Assembly (NCBI GenBank): GCA_020055645.1
Contig: CM034547.1
Span: 620,001-684,000, forward strand
Length of the DNA stretch: 64,000 bases
Source of the DNA: Tomocerus qinae
Lineage: Eukaryota; Arthropoda; Collembola; Entomobryomorpha; Tomoceridae
Reading direction: 5' to 3'
Shown here: positions 1 to 11,214 of the stretch, in pieces
How the letters are laid out: each line of letters opens with the position of its first letter
Position numbering within the stretch: position 1 is the stretch's first letter
Translations under genes and position numbers: made by a program
Notes under the pieces: model-generated
What the model saw: only the letters and a program-made list of their open reading frames with translations
Told to the model about the DNA's origin: nothing
The model's database searches: none

Positions 1-540
1 AGCTCTATGAGAAGGCTGTAAAAATTTTACTTAAATAAAATTCCGACGTCTGCTGATTAGTCAGTTATCCGGAATTGCTAAAATTACATTCATTCAGTGA
101 CTGCAATGTCACTGATTAGTTTGCCACCAAATTTCTTCTTACATCGAGTTGGCATAAGTATTTATTTGATGTAAAAGCATGTTATAACACGTTGCCCCTT
201 ATATGAAAAACTTTCGACAACTGATTAGCCAGTCATCCGAATATGCACCAACTATAATTATTCAGTGACTAGAATGTTAATGATCAGTTTGTCACCAAGT
301 TTCAACTTACCCCAAGTTGGCATACGACTTTATTTAATGAAAAGCATGTGATAAAAGTGTGCCCATCATATAAAAAACGGTTGATAACTGATTAGTCAAT
401 GATCCGGAATGGCTAAAATTGCATTTATTCAGTGACTACCAGGTTACTGATTAGTTTTACATCAAGTACCACCTTATCCTTACTTGGCATCTAGTTATAT
501 TTAATAAAGGTATGTAATATTTTAGTACTCATCTAATAAC
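1..540. repeat. Diverged tandem repeat, about 168-bp unit, three copies
   Basis: CTGATTAGYCAGTSATCCGRA recurs at about 51, 220 and 387, each followed by a similar CAGTGACT...CTGATTAGTTT...AAGTTGGCAT series. Copies differ at roughly one site in five. The first copy may begin left of the window. Confidence 0.6.
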
Positions 541-1119
541 TGCTGCATCATCACAAAACTGTATTCAATTAAGTTAACATAAAATATCCAAATAGATTTT
601 ACGACATTCCCATGATGTCCTAAAAGGTAATATGGCAATTTAATAGTAGTATTATTGCATAATGGTCATGGCTTCCTGTCATGGTAACTGTTTCTACAAA
701 AAGTTGTTTAACATAAAGCTAAGCGGACGATAGCGGACGATAGATCAGTTTGGAAAATCCTGTCATGTCCTACCAATAGCTAACATGTTAATGATTGAGA
801 GTCGTGCAAAATCAAAGGTTTGGCATACAGCGTTTACCTTTACGGAGTCCATCGAAGACCAAAATCTCAATATGGATTTTGGTCTAAAAATTTAAATTGA
901 TCCACACGAGGAAATGTCGACCAATCAAATTTGTATGCAAAGGAGCATTGTATATTGAAGGTATTAATAGTAATGTATTAATTAAAGCACTATATAATTG
1001 AAGTTTTGTAAGTACTGTTTAGAAAATATTTCATTGAATTTATGGTCTCTATATCCAAAATCCAGTCTTTCACCGTTGATGCTAAACCTCTAACCCTTGA
1101 ATAATGCTGGATCGATGTA
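541..1119. other. No gene recognised
   Basis: AT-rich DNA with only short open frames. A short direct duplication of AGCGGACGATAG is seen near 721-742. Nothing else supported. Confidence 0.5.
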
Positions 1120-1839
1120 CCGGGCTATTCAAAATAATGTTAAAGAGGTCTACCCTCTCTACCTCCCAAACGGAGGCTGAGACGACCACCATTGGAAAGC
1201 TAACAGTATCACCGACAAAATAGGGAATAAGAATTATTTTACTGAATTTTATTTTGCACATTAAAAATCAGGAAGTCGAAGTCCAAAAATGTGCCTAAAA
1301 TTGTGTGTATTTTAGACTGAAGTTTTTTGGTTGTAAGTGATTTATTTTTAACACCACAGTAAAATGGTTGGCACCATTCGAAAGGAGAAATTATTTACTA
1401 CAGAAATGACTGAAAGAAATATTTTGTGGCGGTTAGTTTTAGGCGATAAAAAATTAAATGTTTTAAATATCAAATTTTTAAACAAAATTGGGCATTCAAA
1501 GATAAGATGATCCCTCTTCAATGAATATTTCCTATTGGAATGAAACCATGCTGATTTACACTAGAGTCACCTTGGACGTCTCCAATTGCGTTCATTGCGG
1601 AGTAATATTGTTGTCTTCTCATTCTGAGCTCTTTATACACTTTAAACTACACACAATTTTAAGCACATTTGGGCTTCGACATTCCAATTTTTAATTTGCA
1701 AAATAAAATTCAGTAAAATAATTCGTATATCCTATTTTGTCGGTGATACTGTTAGCTTTCCAATGGTGGTCGTCTCATTCCCGTAGCAGCCTCCGTTTAG
1801 GAGATAGAGAGCTCTTTAACATTATTTTGAAAAGCCCGG
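1120..1839. mobile_element. Palindromic MITE with TA target duplication
   Basis: Arms of about 190 bp (1120-1310 and 1648-1839) are near-perfect inverse copies, beginning CCGGGCTATTCAAAATAATG and ending with its complement. TA flanks both ends, as in Tc1/mariner-type insertions. The central 340 bp is AT-rich with no coding potential. Confidence 0.7.
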
Positions 1840-3770
1840 TATATAGCGAACAAGTCGCTCAACGAAATAATAAAGCAGCTGTAAGTGATATCGAAAGGTA
1901 GGTTTTACATTTGATCATTTATTCACAATTCTATCATTCACAATGTGAAGGTAAGGTAAGTAACTGATTTTAAATATTGTAGAAAGAAGCGTCTAATTTC
2001 GTCAACGTCAAGTAAGAAAGAAGGAGGTGACTTCAAGTCATTTTAGGTAATAATATTGTCAGCAGAATTACAATTGTCTTATTGCAGTTTATTGAATTAA
2101 TATTCGTTTATTGTATTAATCAAATCGCTGTATTTAATTTTAGATAGTTGAAGTTAAAGAAACTATTACTATTAATTCCAGCCTTAGTAGTATTACTAAG
2201 GCTGGATGTCTACATTTCTTGGTTCAAAAAGCAGCAATTCCTTTGTTCGATAGTCCAGATGAAGTTCAAACTATAGGATTAAGAGGAAAGAAAGGCCAGC
2301 TGTTCCTGGTCCTTCGAATTCTATAAATAGTAAGATTTTTTTCTATTTAACTACTGTAAAAGCAGTACACGTTTATTATCCGAAAATTAATTGCTAACTG
2401 TTTTAATATATTTAGAAACTTTCTCACGTTTGCCAAAACTGAACCGTTTGAAACTTGAAACACTCTGTCTCTAAATTATTTTGGGCAGAATAACAGCGGA
2501 CAGTACAATTTCTTAAACAAAGATGCCCAGGGGGATTGGCTAAATGGAAGGCCTAGAAGAAGTGCTTAGATATCAGCGAGATACAAATTAATGTGGGATA
2601 ATATTGATTACCAGCAAATCTAGCTTACACTATAATTTGTTTGTAGTTGATGTATTGTATTGTAATATTTCTGCATTGAATTGGTTATATTTTATTTATT
2701 ATTTTCATATATAAATTCATATTTTCATTTTTATAGTGCTAAAATGCGGCTAAAACATGTAAATAGTAACATTGGCGTATTGTGTGTACCAATTTGTTTT
2801 TGCTGTTTTTGTGGTGTCTGAAATGTCACAAATGGTAATTTTTAAGTGCACCTTTGTTTTCCATTAATTTTCAATACATTTCAGTAATGGTTTAAGGATC
2901 AATATTAAATTTATGGCATATTACATGTATTTAGTAGTTCAATGGTATTCATTTAGCTGTACTTGTCTTTATTCGTTTTAACATGTTTAAAAAAACATCT
3001 ATAATACAACAAATGTCCCATAAACACTAGTTTCTACATGTTCTATCTAACGCGTTTTCCACAGTTACTAAACACTTGTGTAGCCATAGTTATATTTCCC
3101 TATGGGTTTATTGCTTTATCAAGTCTACGATTATAATATAGAGAATATAGGAATGAATAAATACCATTCGAATGGTATATTCATTCTACTCTTTCTTACT
3201 CTCCTTGTCCTCCCCTCCGCACTCTTCTATATAATATTATATGCACTTTGAGATATTCTACTACTTATAGTATAGGTTGTGAAATGTTTAATTCGGTTCT
3301 GTGAATATAGCTACCAGCCACCGTCATCTAGACGGCCATAACCCGTTGACCCACTTACTATTTTTCTAACACTCCTAATCCAATCAGATGAAATAACATT
3401 ACGACTGTAAAACGACCACTCCATACATATATTATATACAACATATAATTTCATCTTATAATATAAACATTTACTCTGTTAGTGCGTACGATGACGATTT
3501 ATAAGACTTCACTTTTCCCATAGAAATTTTTGCAACCCTGCAGAGAAAGCAAGAACTCTAAATGAATTTGATAAACACCCAGTCCAGTCCATCCCCTCAG
3601 TCTCAGGATTGTAAAATGCAAGACCTGAGTTGGACTACATTTACATATTTTACTATAGCCAAATAGGTATTTACACATAATATATTATATATGGGCTTGA
3701 TTCCAGCGTTAATGCATAATTGCTATATATTGTTCAATGGCGAACAAATAGCACGAACAGTTCTCCAATT
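1840..3770. other. No gene; one perfect hairpin
   Basis: No credible coding frame. A perfect 12-bp stem with a 4-nt loop lies at 2181-2208 (CCAGCCTTAGTA / TACTAAGGCTGG). The rest is AT-rich with short TA runs. Confidence 0.5.
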
Positions 3771-4187
3771 TTTAGCTCGCCTGAATAAGGCAGCTTATAG
3801 AATCACACAGTCAGTCCGTGTACATGATAACTTTTATTGAAGACATTAGTGGATTTCAACTAAACTTGGCAAAAACATTGCCTATGGACCTGTGACCAAG
3901 CCTATTGAAATTGGGCCACATTAGCCCATAGGTTGCAGAGATACCGTACGCTCACTTTGTCTTCATTTTGATAGTCAAAATGAAAAATTGGCATTAAATG
4001 GACATTAAAAGTTCAATTGTGTTTCCTGTATATATAAATGGTATATAATATTTAAATCCGCTTCGACCAAATTTAAGATTTTTATAATATAATAATTTAA
4101 ACCGGAAAATATCTATTGTAGGACGGAAATAAATCTATTTCGAATTTATCTTCAAATTGACAGTCAAATTTACATTTTTCGAATTAG
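3771..4187 (+). mobile_element. Truncated HINE (DINE-1/Helentron-like) left end
   Basis: Starts TTTAGCTCGCCTGAATAAGG and continues through the family's left flank (AACTTGGCAAAAACATTGCC, then CACTTTGTCTTCATTTTGAT). It is cut off where a second left end begins at about 4188. Confidence 0.75.
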
Positions 4188-5924
4188 CTTTAGCTCGCCT
4201 GATAAGGCAGCTTATAGAATCGCACAGTCTGTCCGTCCTTCCGTCCGTCCGTCCGTTTACACGATAAATTTTGAAGACATTGATGAATTTCAACTAAACT
4301 TGGCAAAAACATTGCCTATTGAACCTGTGACAAAGCCTATTGAAAATGAACCACATTGGTCCATAGATTGCTGAGATGCCGCGCGCTCACTTTGTCTTCA
4401 TTTTGATAGTCAAAATGAAAATGTGACATTAAATGGACCTTAAAAGTTCAATTGTGTTTCCTAAGGATTGTTAGCAGGATAGTGCAAAATATTAAATGCC
4501 GCTTCGACCTAATTTAAGATTTACATTTTTCGAATTGCTTTTCATTATGATAATCAATATTAACCGATTGTGATTTTCTTTTGATTTTGATACTCAATAT
4601 TAATCAACTTTGATTTTTTGTTTATTTTGTTACTCAGTATTAGTCAATTTTGATTTTCTGTTGATTTTCACAGTCAATATTAATCTATTTTGATTTTCTG
4701 TTGATTTTAATAGTCAATAATAATCTATTTTGTTTTTATGTTGATTTTAATAGTCAATATTAATCTATTTTGATTTTCTGTTGACTTTAATGGTCAATAT
4801 TAATTTATTTTGATTTTCTGTTGATTTTAATAGTCATTATTAATCTATTTAAATCAAAATAGATTAATATTGAACTAATTTGAATAAAAATTTACTAATC
4901 AAAATAAATGTATTTCTATTATTGTTCCACCAAAAAATGGATGCTATTTAATGGGTCAATGAAATAATTTAAATAGTCAATGAATAATGATTTAATCGGT
5001 AAATGCTGAAGATTTAAATGGAGATAATTTGAAAAAGTCAATACAAACGCTGAATGGGTAAATGGCAGTTGGTTTTACATATAAACCTTAGAGCATATCC
5101 AAAAAACAGTAAGAGACGGCCGTCTGAGAGTTTGAGATAGCAAAATTATGTCAATTTGTTGAACGATAAGACCAAGGTTGAGGTTAGATGTTAAAGTGAA
5201 GGGAAGTGAACGACACAATTCTCCACTATTTTCCACTCCCTGGGCCAGTAACCACACTATCTTCCAATGGCTTCACAATTAATTTATAGTTCCAATTCGG
5301 AAACCGAAAACAGTCCCCCGAAGAAAATTTCACTGTGATCACGGCAATATTTCTCAACTGCCCTGTAGTTGGAACAGCGATATTTTTTGGAATATCATAA
5401 GCGAACAAATAACGACAATATAGTTAACACAAGTGACATCGACAAATATTGCCGTGATCACAGTGAAATTTTCTTCGGGGGACTGTTTTCGGTTTCCGAA
5501 TTGGAACTATAAATTAATTGTGAAGCCATTAGAAGATAGTGTGGTTACTGGCCCAGGGAGTGGAAAATAGTGGAGAATTGTGTCGTTCACTTCCCTTCGC
5601 TTTAACACCTAACCTCAACCTTGGTCTTATCGTTCAACAAATTGACATAATTTTGCTATCTCAAACTCTCAGACGGCCGTCTCTTACTGTTTTTTGGATA
5701 TGCTCTAAGGTTTCTATGTAAAACCAACTGCCATTTACCCATTCAGCGTTTGTATTGACTTTTTCAAATTATCTCCATTTAAATCTTCAGCATTTACCGA
5801 TTAAATCATTATTCATTGACTATTTAAATTATTTCATTGACCCGTTAAATATATTCCCCAAAAAATGTGTACACGGTCCCCTTTGATCAGGCGAGCTTCT
5901 GTTATGGCTTGCCGTAGGTTTTTA
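4188..5924 (+). mobile_element. HINE copy with minisatellite core and nested palindrome
   Basis: Left end TTTAGCTCGCCTGA, (GTCC)n at about 4230-4258, then degenerate 40-bp core units to about 4860. The right end has TCAGGCGAGCTTCTGTTA (near 5887) and a terminal hairpin close to TACGGCTTGCCGTA. A palindrome of about 0.9 kb interrupts it before the right end. Confidence 0.75.
4930..5870. repeat. Large inverted repeat (foldback) inside the HINE
   Basis: Arms of roughly 420 bp at about 4935-5353 and 5446-5860 are inverse copies with few mismatches, around a 90-bp spacer. For example CACTGTGATCACGGCAATAT near 5330 is repeated inverted near 5447. The identical small frames read on opposite strands are a by-product of the symmetry. 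Confidence 0.8.
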
Positions 5925-6090
5925 TTATGACAGTCAATATCAACAAATTTTGATTTTTGTTTATTTTGATACTCAATATTAATCGATTTTGATTTTTTGT
6001 TGATTTTGATAGTCAACATTAATCTATATTGGTTTTCTATTGCTTTTGATAGTCAAAATTAATCTATTTTTATTAACTGTTCATTTTTAT
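5925..6090 (+). repeat. 40-bp minisatellite fragment
   Basis: About four diverged core units (TTTTGATTTTTTGTTGATTT...AGTCAA) directly after the HINE right end, probably left over from another copy. Confidence 0.6.
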
Positions 6091-6215
6091 ACGGGGAGAA
6101 ACTGCAAAGCAGGCAGCGCATTGCCCGAAGGGCAATGTGTGGTTTCAACACTTATTATACGGGGAGAAACTGCAAAGCAGGCAGCGCATTGCCCGAAGGG
6201 CAATGTGTGGTTTCA
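6088..6215 (+). repeat. Tandem duplication of a 62-bp unit with hairpin
   Basis: Two almost identical copies, each starting TATACGGGGAGAAACTGCAA and containing the perfect palindrome CATTGCCC-GAA-GGGCAATG. They differ at one base near the 3' end (CAACACTT versus CACCACTT). GC-rich against an AT-rich background; function unknown. Confidence 0.8.
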
Positions 6216-7989
6216 CCACTTATACTGCATTTAACTGAAGGGTCAAAATCTATTGACACCGATTGCTCGTAAACTAGCAGCTTCTGTGAAATAATGCAAG
6301 ATACCGAAAACGTAGAGCCATTCTCTGCGGGGTGTGCTCCAATTCAAAATCAGCTGTCCGGTGTCAACTTTAGCCGTAGGAACCGGAAGAATGAAATTTG
6401 AAATTGTTTGGTCACCAATTTATCTCCTTGGCTACTTGGTACAATGCATCATAGTCATAGTCAATTGGGTACTGGATGGAGTGGATGGACTCATGATCGT
6501 GGAACTAGGAATACACAGTGAAACATTCCATTTCCTAATTCAATCTCCGTAGATACGGAGTACCAAGGAAACCAAGGGATACCCCAACCAATTAAAGCTC
6601 CTTGCGGAGTACGTAGTGCACTGAATTGGTTCATTGGCTGGCATCATCCAATAATGATAATAATGTCGGATTTAAACATGCATTATTACGTAGTATTCTC
6701 AATAATCCCAGTTACATTCACAACTCAATGCAAATACGGAGTACTGAGAACAATTCCAGGGATGGAAAATATATTAGGCTTGAGGTTACTTACAGGGATT
6801 GTAACAAATAAACAATAAGGTAAAATTTCAGGGATGAAAAAATATCATTGAGTGCGATTCCAGGCATCGAAAATGTCTAAATTGTAATCGGCATGCATAT
6901 CTATAATGCTCATTATTACTATATACTAATGCAAATATTTACGCTTTGCTGGCTACTGTTTTACTAACTACGAGGATACCAACTATTTATCTCCCTCAAG
7001 CGGGGGTTTGGGGGCGGCAGCCCACTAAAAAATAATATATTATTACATATATAATATATTATTAATAATTTTGCGAAAATATCAAATTTATAAAGATCAA
7101 ATAGCATATTATATATCATTTTTCCATAAACGTAATATTTACATTATAACCTAGGCAGTGATAAATATTTCGGAAATGACAACTTTACTCGAGTACTGTA
7201 CATTGTCATGCATAGTATTGATACCTGCATAATTAATTTCGAAATATTCATAATCTAGTTAAACATTTTGTAGTTCCTAGTTATATGATAGTTATAACCA
7301 GATATATCAAGAAAAACAATAAAATAAAAAATATAACCGGTAAAAACCCGGAAAAATATACGGTGAGAATGCCAGCAAAACTTAAAAACAAGGCATTATT
7401 TAGAGATTGCGGTATGAGAAAATAATGAAATTTTCCAAAAGTATTTTCCTAAATAATCTCCCCGTGCGTTTAAAGCTATTCCCTTGTAATTTTTCAACAC
7501 TGATATCGAACAGACTTTGTAATTGTTATTATAATTGACAATAATTTCAAAACGAGATATCAAATTTCAACTTAACATAAATCTAACGTTTGGTAGATTA
7601 AAAGTTGAAAACTAAGGTCCAGCTTCTTTAAATGGCGACTTCAATAAACATCAGCATTTTCTATGTAACAGTTATGAATGAAATTTTGACATTACATTTA
7701 ATTTTTTATACACCTTCATATTAGGAGTGCAATCATGTAATGATTTAAAGAAAACAAATAGAATATTTTATCTAGAATATAGGCACAAAAAATTGCCATA
7801 TCGTCAAATCTCCTTAGCTTCGTTATTGACATTAATTCCGTTATGCTATTTTACAAAGGCGTACAAAGATATAAGGGCAACAAATTCCCATTTTACGAAA
7901 TATTTTTCATCCCTACAAGGTTAACTACTTCGACGGGCCAGGAAAACAAATACATTTTGAGGTTTTGGCTCATGTACTCATGTCACAAA
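6216..7989. other. No gene recognised
   Basis: Only short frames without family resemblance. The octamer CGGAGTAC recurs near 6556, 6606 and 6737. The remainder is AT-rich. Confidence 0.4.
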
Positions 7990-8318
7990 ACAAATGTTCA
8001 AAGATGAATTTCGATTTTCTGTTGATTTTCATAGTCAACATTAATCAATTTAGATTTTTTGTTGATTTTCATAGTCAACATTAATCAATTTTGATTTTCT
8101 GTTGATTTTTCAAATAATATAGCTTCGTTTCCTTATAATATCAATGTCTGAATTTTTAATATATCTTAGCTACATATATAAAGACCCAATTCTGAAAGTT
8201 TGGTCAAAATCCGTACGCTCGGTTTTGTGCTACGTGCGTGTACTTTGTGTCTATCAAAATGTGTACACGTTAACCTTTAATCAGGCTAGCTTCTGTTACG
8301 GCTTGCTGTAGGTTTTTG
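7990..8318 (+). mobile_element. 5'-truncated HINE right half
   Basis: About two 40-bp core units, the conserved right flank (AGCTTCGTTTCCTTATAATA...GTGTACACG), then CAGGCTAGCTTCTGTTACGG and the TACGGCTTGCTGTA hairpin. Confidence 0.7.
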
Positions 8319-8429
8319 TCCTTATATATGTTGACGCTGATTGTAATTAAAAATCTTTTTTATGTAGTAAATAGAAATAATATAAATTACCTTTAACAAA
8401 TTATTCCATTAGTAAATTGCAAGTAACTT

Positions 8430-8617
8430 GTACATACGCAAGATTATGCATTCGCGAAAAATTTTCGCTTATTTTGTCTAAAATGAGTCAAAAATAAGCC
8501 TAAAAATGACAAAATCGCACCAAACGCGAAATCTTTTGGTATTTTGAGTAAAAAATTTTTTTCCTTGGATTTCGCTTCTCCCCAATTCCCCCACCCCCAA
8601 TACAATCTTGCAATGGA
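8430..8617. mobile_element. Diverged hAT-type MITE with CGCGAAAATTTT core
   Basis: Starts CAAGATTATGCATTCGCGAA and ends CCAATACAATCTTG. It has the internal TTTGTCTAAAATGAGTCAAA stretch shared with the MITEs at 17340 and 22212. No intact 8-bp duplication is seen. A HINE left-end fragment in reverse orientation follows (about 8618-8680). Confidence 0.55.
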
Positions 8618-8680
8618 CAGACTGTGCGTGCGGTTGTATAAGTTAGCTTCCTCAGGAGCGCTAAAACGGGAAGCCTTTTG

Positions 8681-9781
8681 AGAAGCTAGACATGATTCTA
8701 GGTTTGGGGATTTTGGGTTATGATATATTTTTTATTCCTGCATTAGCGAAGAGGCCTAAATTAACTTTTTAGTAGGATGGATAGTTCGTACAAAGAGCGC
8801 CCTGGCATCATTGGCAATTTCACTCGAGTTAATATTGTAGGCAGTCGATTGCATTTGGATGAGCCATTTGGCTAATTGGCTTGTTGTGTGTCCGAATGGA
8901 ATAATTTAATACTCCATAGTAGTCTAGTGGAGTGGTGGGACTGGAGGTGAGGGTGATGGGGGAACGAACCACATGCATGCACAGATGCACATAATATCAC
9001 ACACACACTGGCTGTACTATCAACTGGGTTAACTCTGGTTACGTAGTAGTCCATAAATCAAAACATGACCTTATTCGCATTCATAGCCACTAACTCTAAA
9101 ATCCAAATGCAAACAAACCTACACAATTCCACTTTTACTACATGCTATTACATTCCATAGTAAAGAAAAAGCTTATGTTGCATGGGGACTCATACATGCC
9201 TATATATATAATTATTATTATACTCTCATGGGTATGGTTGGGGGAAACGCTGGAGGAATTATTTCCCACTCCGAAATTCGGAATGAACTAAATGAGTGCT
9301 GTTCTCCTTCTCTCTCCTTCCTCTATAATGTGGTATTTAAATAGCAAATGCTTTCCAAATAGACATTGATAGCGATATGATATTATACTATGATGTGTGT
9401 ATAAGATCTAACTTCAATGTTCAATTTATCTAAAGTGCCAAAATTACAACTCAATATTATAACAATATGCTCTCCCAATGCAGGCACCGAAAGTATTTAA
9501 CAATTAGAATACACACATCAGCATAAAATTGTTACTGTATAAACGGAAATTATAAATACTCTGACGTCATAATAACTCCGCCTGATGTTATAATATACTA
9601 TTGTGTAGTGAAGTATAGTAACGCAAGCAACTGGTAACAGTAACACTCAAAAATTTGCGCGAAATTCATAATCAGTCCCGATATTAAACGAGCGGATAGT
9701 ACATACTTTACTCCATTAGACGGTCCGAGTCGATCCCACAAATCCATCCGCAATTTTCAAATTTTACCATTTTTATAGTAG
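8681..9781. other. No gene recognised
   Basis: No coding frame with family resemblance and no clear repeat; short CACACA and TATATA runs only. Confidence 0.4.
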
Positions 9782-9789
9782 GTTGGAGG

Positions 9790-9976
9790 CAAGCACGTAT
9801 CCAGGAATTTGACCTAGGGGGGGCACACGAAAATATATTGGTAAAATTATGGCATTTTCGCGCGAAGCGCGAAAAATTTTTGGATTTTTAACCGTTATTG
9901 ACAAAAAAATCGTCTTTTTTTGGCGGCTTAGGGGGGGCCCGGACCCCCCCCGGCCCCCCCTCTGGATACGTGCTTG
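9790..9976. mobile_element. hAT-like MITE, perfect TIR and 8-bp duplication
   Basis: Perfect 15-bp inverted termini CAAGCACGTATCCAG / CTGGATACGTGCTTG, flanked by GTTGGAGG on both sides (9782-9789 and 9977-9984). Contains the CGCGCGAAGCGCGAAAA core and long G and C runs near the ends. Confidence 0.9.
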
Positions 9977-9984
9977 GTTGGAGG

Positions 9985-11022
9985 GCTACTGCCCGATTTA
10001 ATTAAAATTTTAGTATACATGACCACCGACCACCACACATATATATAGAAACTATAATACTATATTAAACATTGAGAAAACTACAATAAAAATCATATGA
10101 CATGGCTAGTCCCAAACCGCAAAAAAATTAAATGCTTCCATATGAAGATGGGGTTTTAGTCACCGGTTTTAGTCACTGTATGTAAATAAATTGCACTTCA
10201 TTTTAAAAGATTGCGGAGGAGACCTCGCTCAATGACTCCCTCCAATCACAAGAATGAAAATTTTTTAACATTGAAGGTATAGACAATGCGTCATATAGAA
10301 ATATCCTTATAGTATTATAGTTTCTATATATATGCCACCACATGTATTTGACTATGCTAATAAATTAATTAAATTAAAAGAAAGCTGATATATCTAGCAA
10401 TTTTATCCTAACAACTTTAGGCGCGCAAGCAAAATGCTGGGAGCCGACTGGTTGTCTATAAATGGATTCTCTCATATTCATTTTTCCTATGATGTTGACA
10501 TTTAACAGATGGTCCCTATATATCCCTGTATGCAAATTTTAATTTGAGCCATTTTAGGCGCTAAAGTTGTTAGGATAAAATTGCTAGATATATTAGCTTA
10601 TATTAGCCAGGTTAAAAAACATTTTTGCCATAGCTATATTATGGTCAAACACATGTGGTGGTCGGTTGGTGTGTTCGTGGTGAAGAAATAATCCTGCAGT
10701 TCTGTTAATACAAACCAGGCGAAGGTGGTCATCAACAACAGAAGGGATACAAAAATTACTTATGCGATGAAATATGAAAATAAACAAGAATTTATGCTGA
10801 TTACAATGTATTCGTTATGAACAGGAGGTAACCATCGACCATATTCTCTACAAGCCGACTTAGGGCGAAAAGCAAGGATGAACGACGAAAGCACATCTGA
10901 TATTCCAGGTGGACTGGAGAATTACAAAGAATGGAAGTGAAATTAGGAGTGAGAGGGATGGAGTAATACAAGGGGAGGGAGGGAGAAACGGATCCAACAA
11001 GACACTTAAGGGTCCTACTATT
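9985..11022. mobile_element. Nested palindromic repeats upstream of the ankyrin gene
   Basis: Arms of about 95 bp at 10332-10425 and 10558-10663 (GATATATCTAGCAATTTTAT versus its complement), plus an outer pair at 10037-10062 and 10306-10330. The promoter and 5' UTR of the ankyrin gene must lie in or near this stretch, but no TATA or initiator is convincing. Confidence 0.6.
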
Positions 11023-11214
11023 ATGGCTGCAGCCCAAGTCGTTCAATTCCGTTCCGATTCGAACAAAAGTCCCGTCGTTCAGTCGTCTCCGTCACCATTA
11101 CTGTCCACCACCACAACAACGAAAATGGCCCCGAACTACGACGGTATCACCGTCCTCATGCTCGCCTGTCAACAAGGTCGCCCCGATGATGTTCAAAAGA
11201 TTCTCAGACAAAAG
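11023..11214 (+). CDS. Ankyrin gene exon 1 (start)
   Basis: Codes 64 residues from MAAAQVVQF, with a Ser/Thr/Pro-rich leader and then the first ankyrin helix pair (GITVLMLACQQG). The donor follows AAAAG at 11215. The reading frame stays open upstream to about 10909 but has no earlier ATG. A TATTCCAG acceptor-like site just before 10909 could mark the end of a 5' UTR intron. Confidence 0.75.

Noticed and set aside
10909-11022. Longer N-terminus of the ankyrin protein
   Set aside because: The frame is open but has no ATG before 11023 and looks like 5' UTR.
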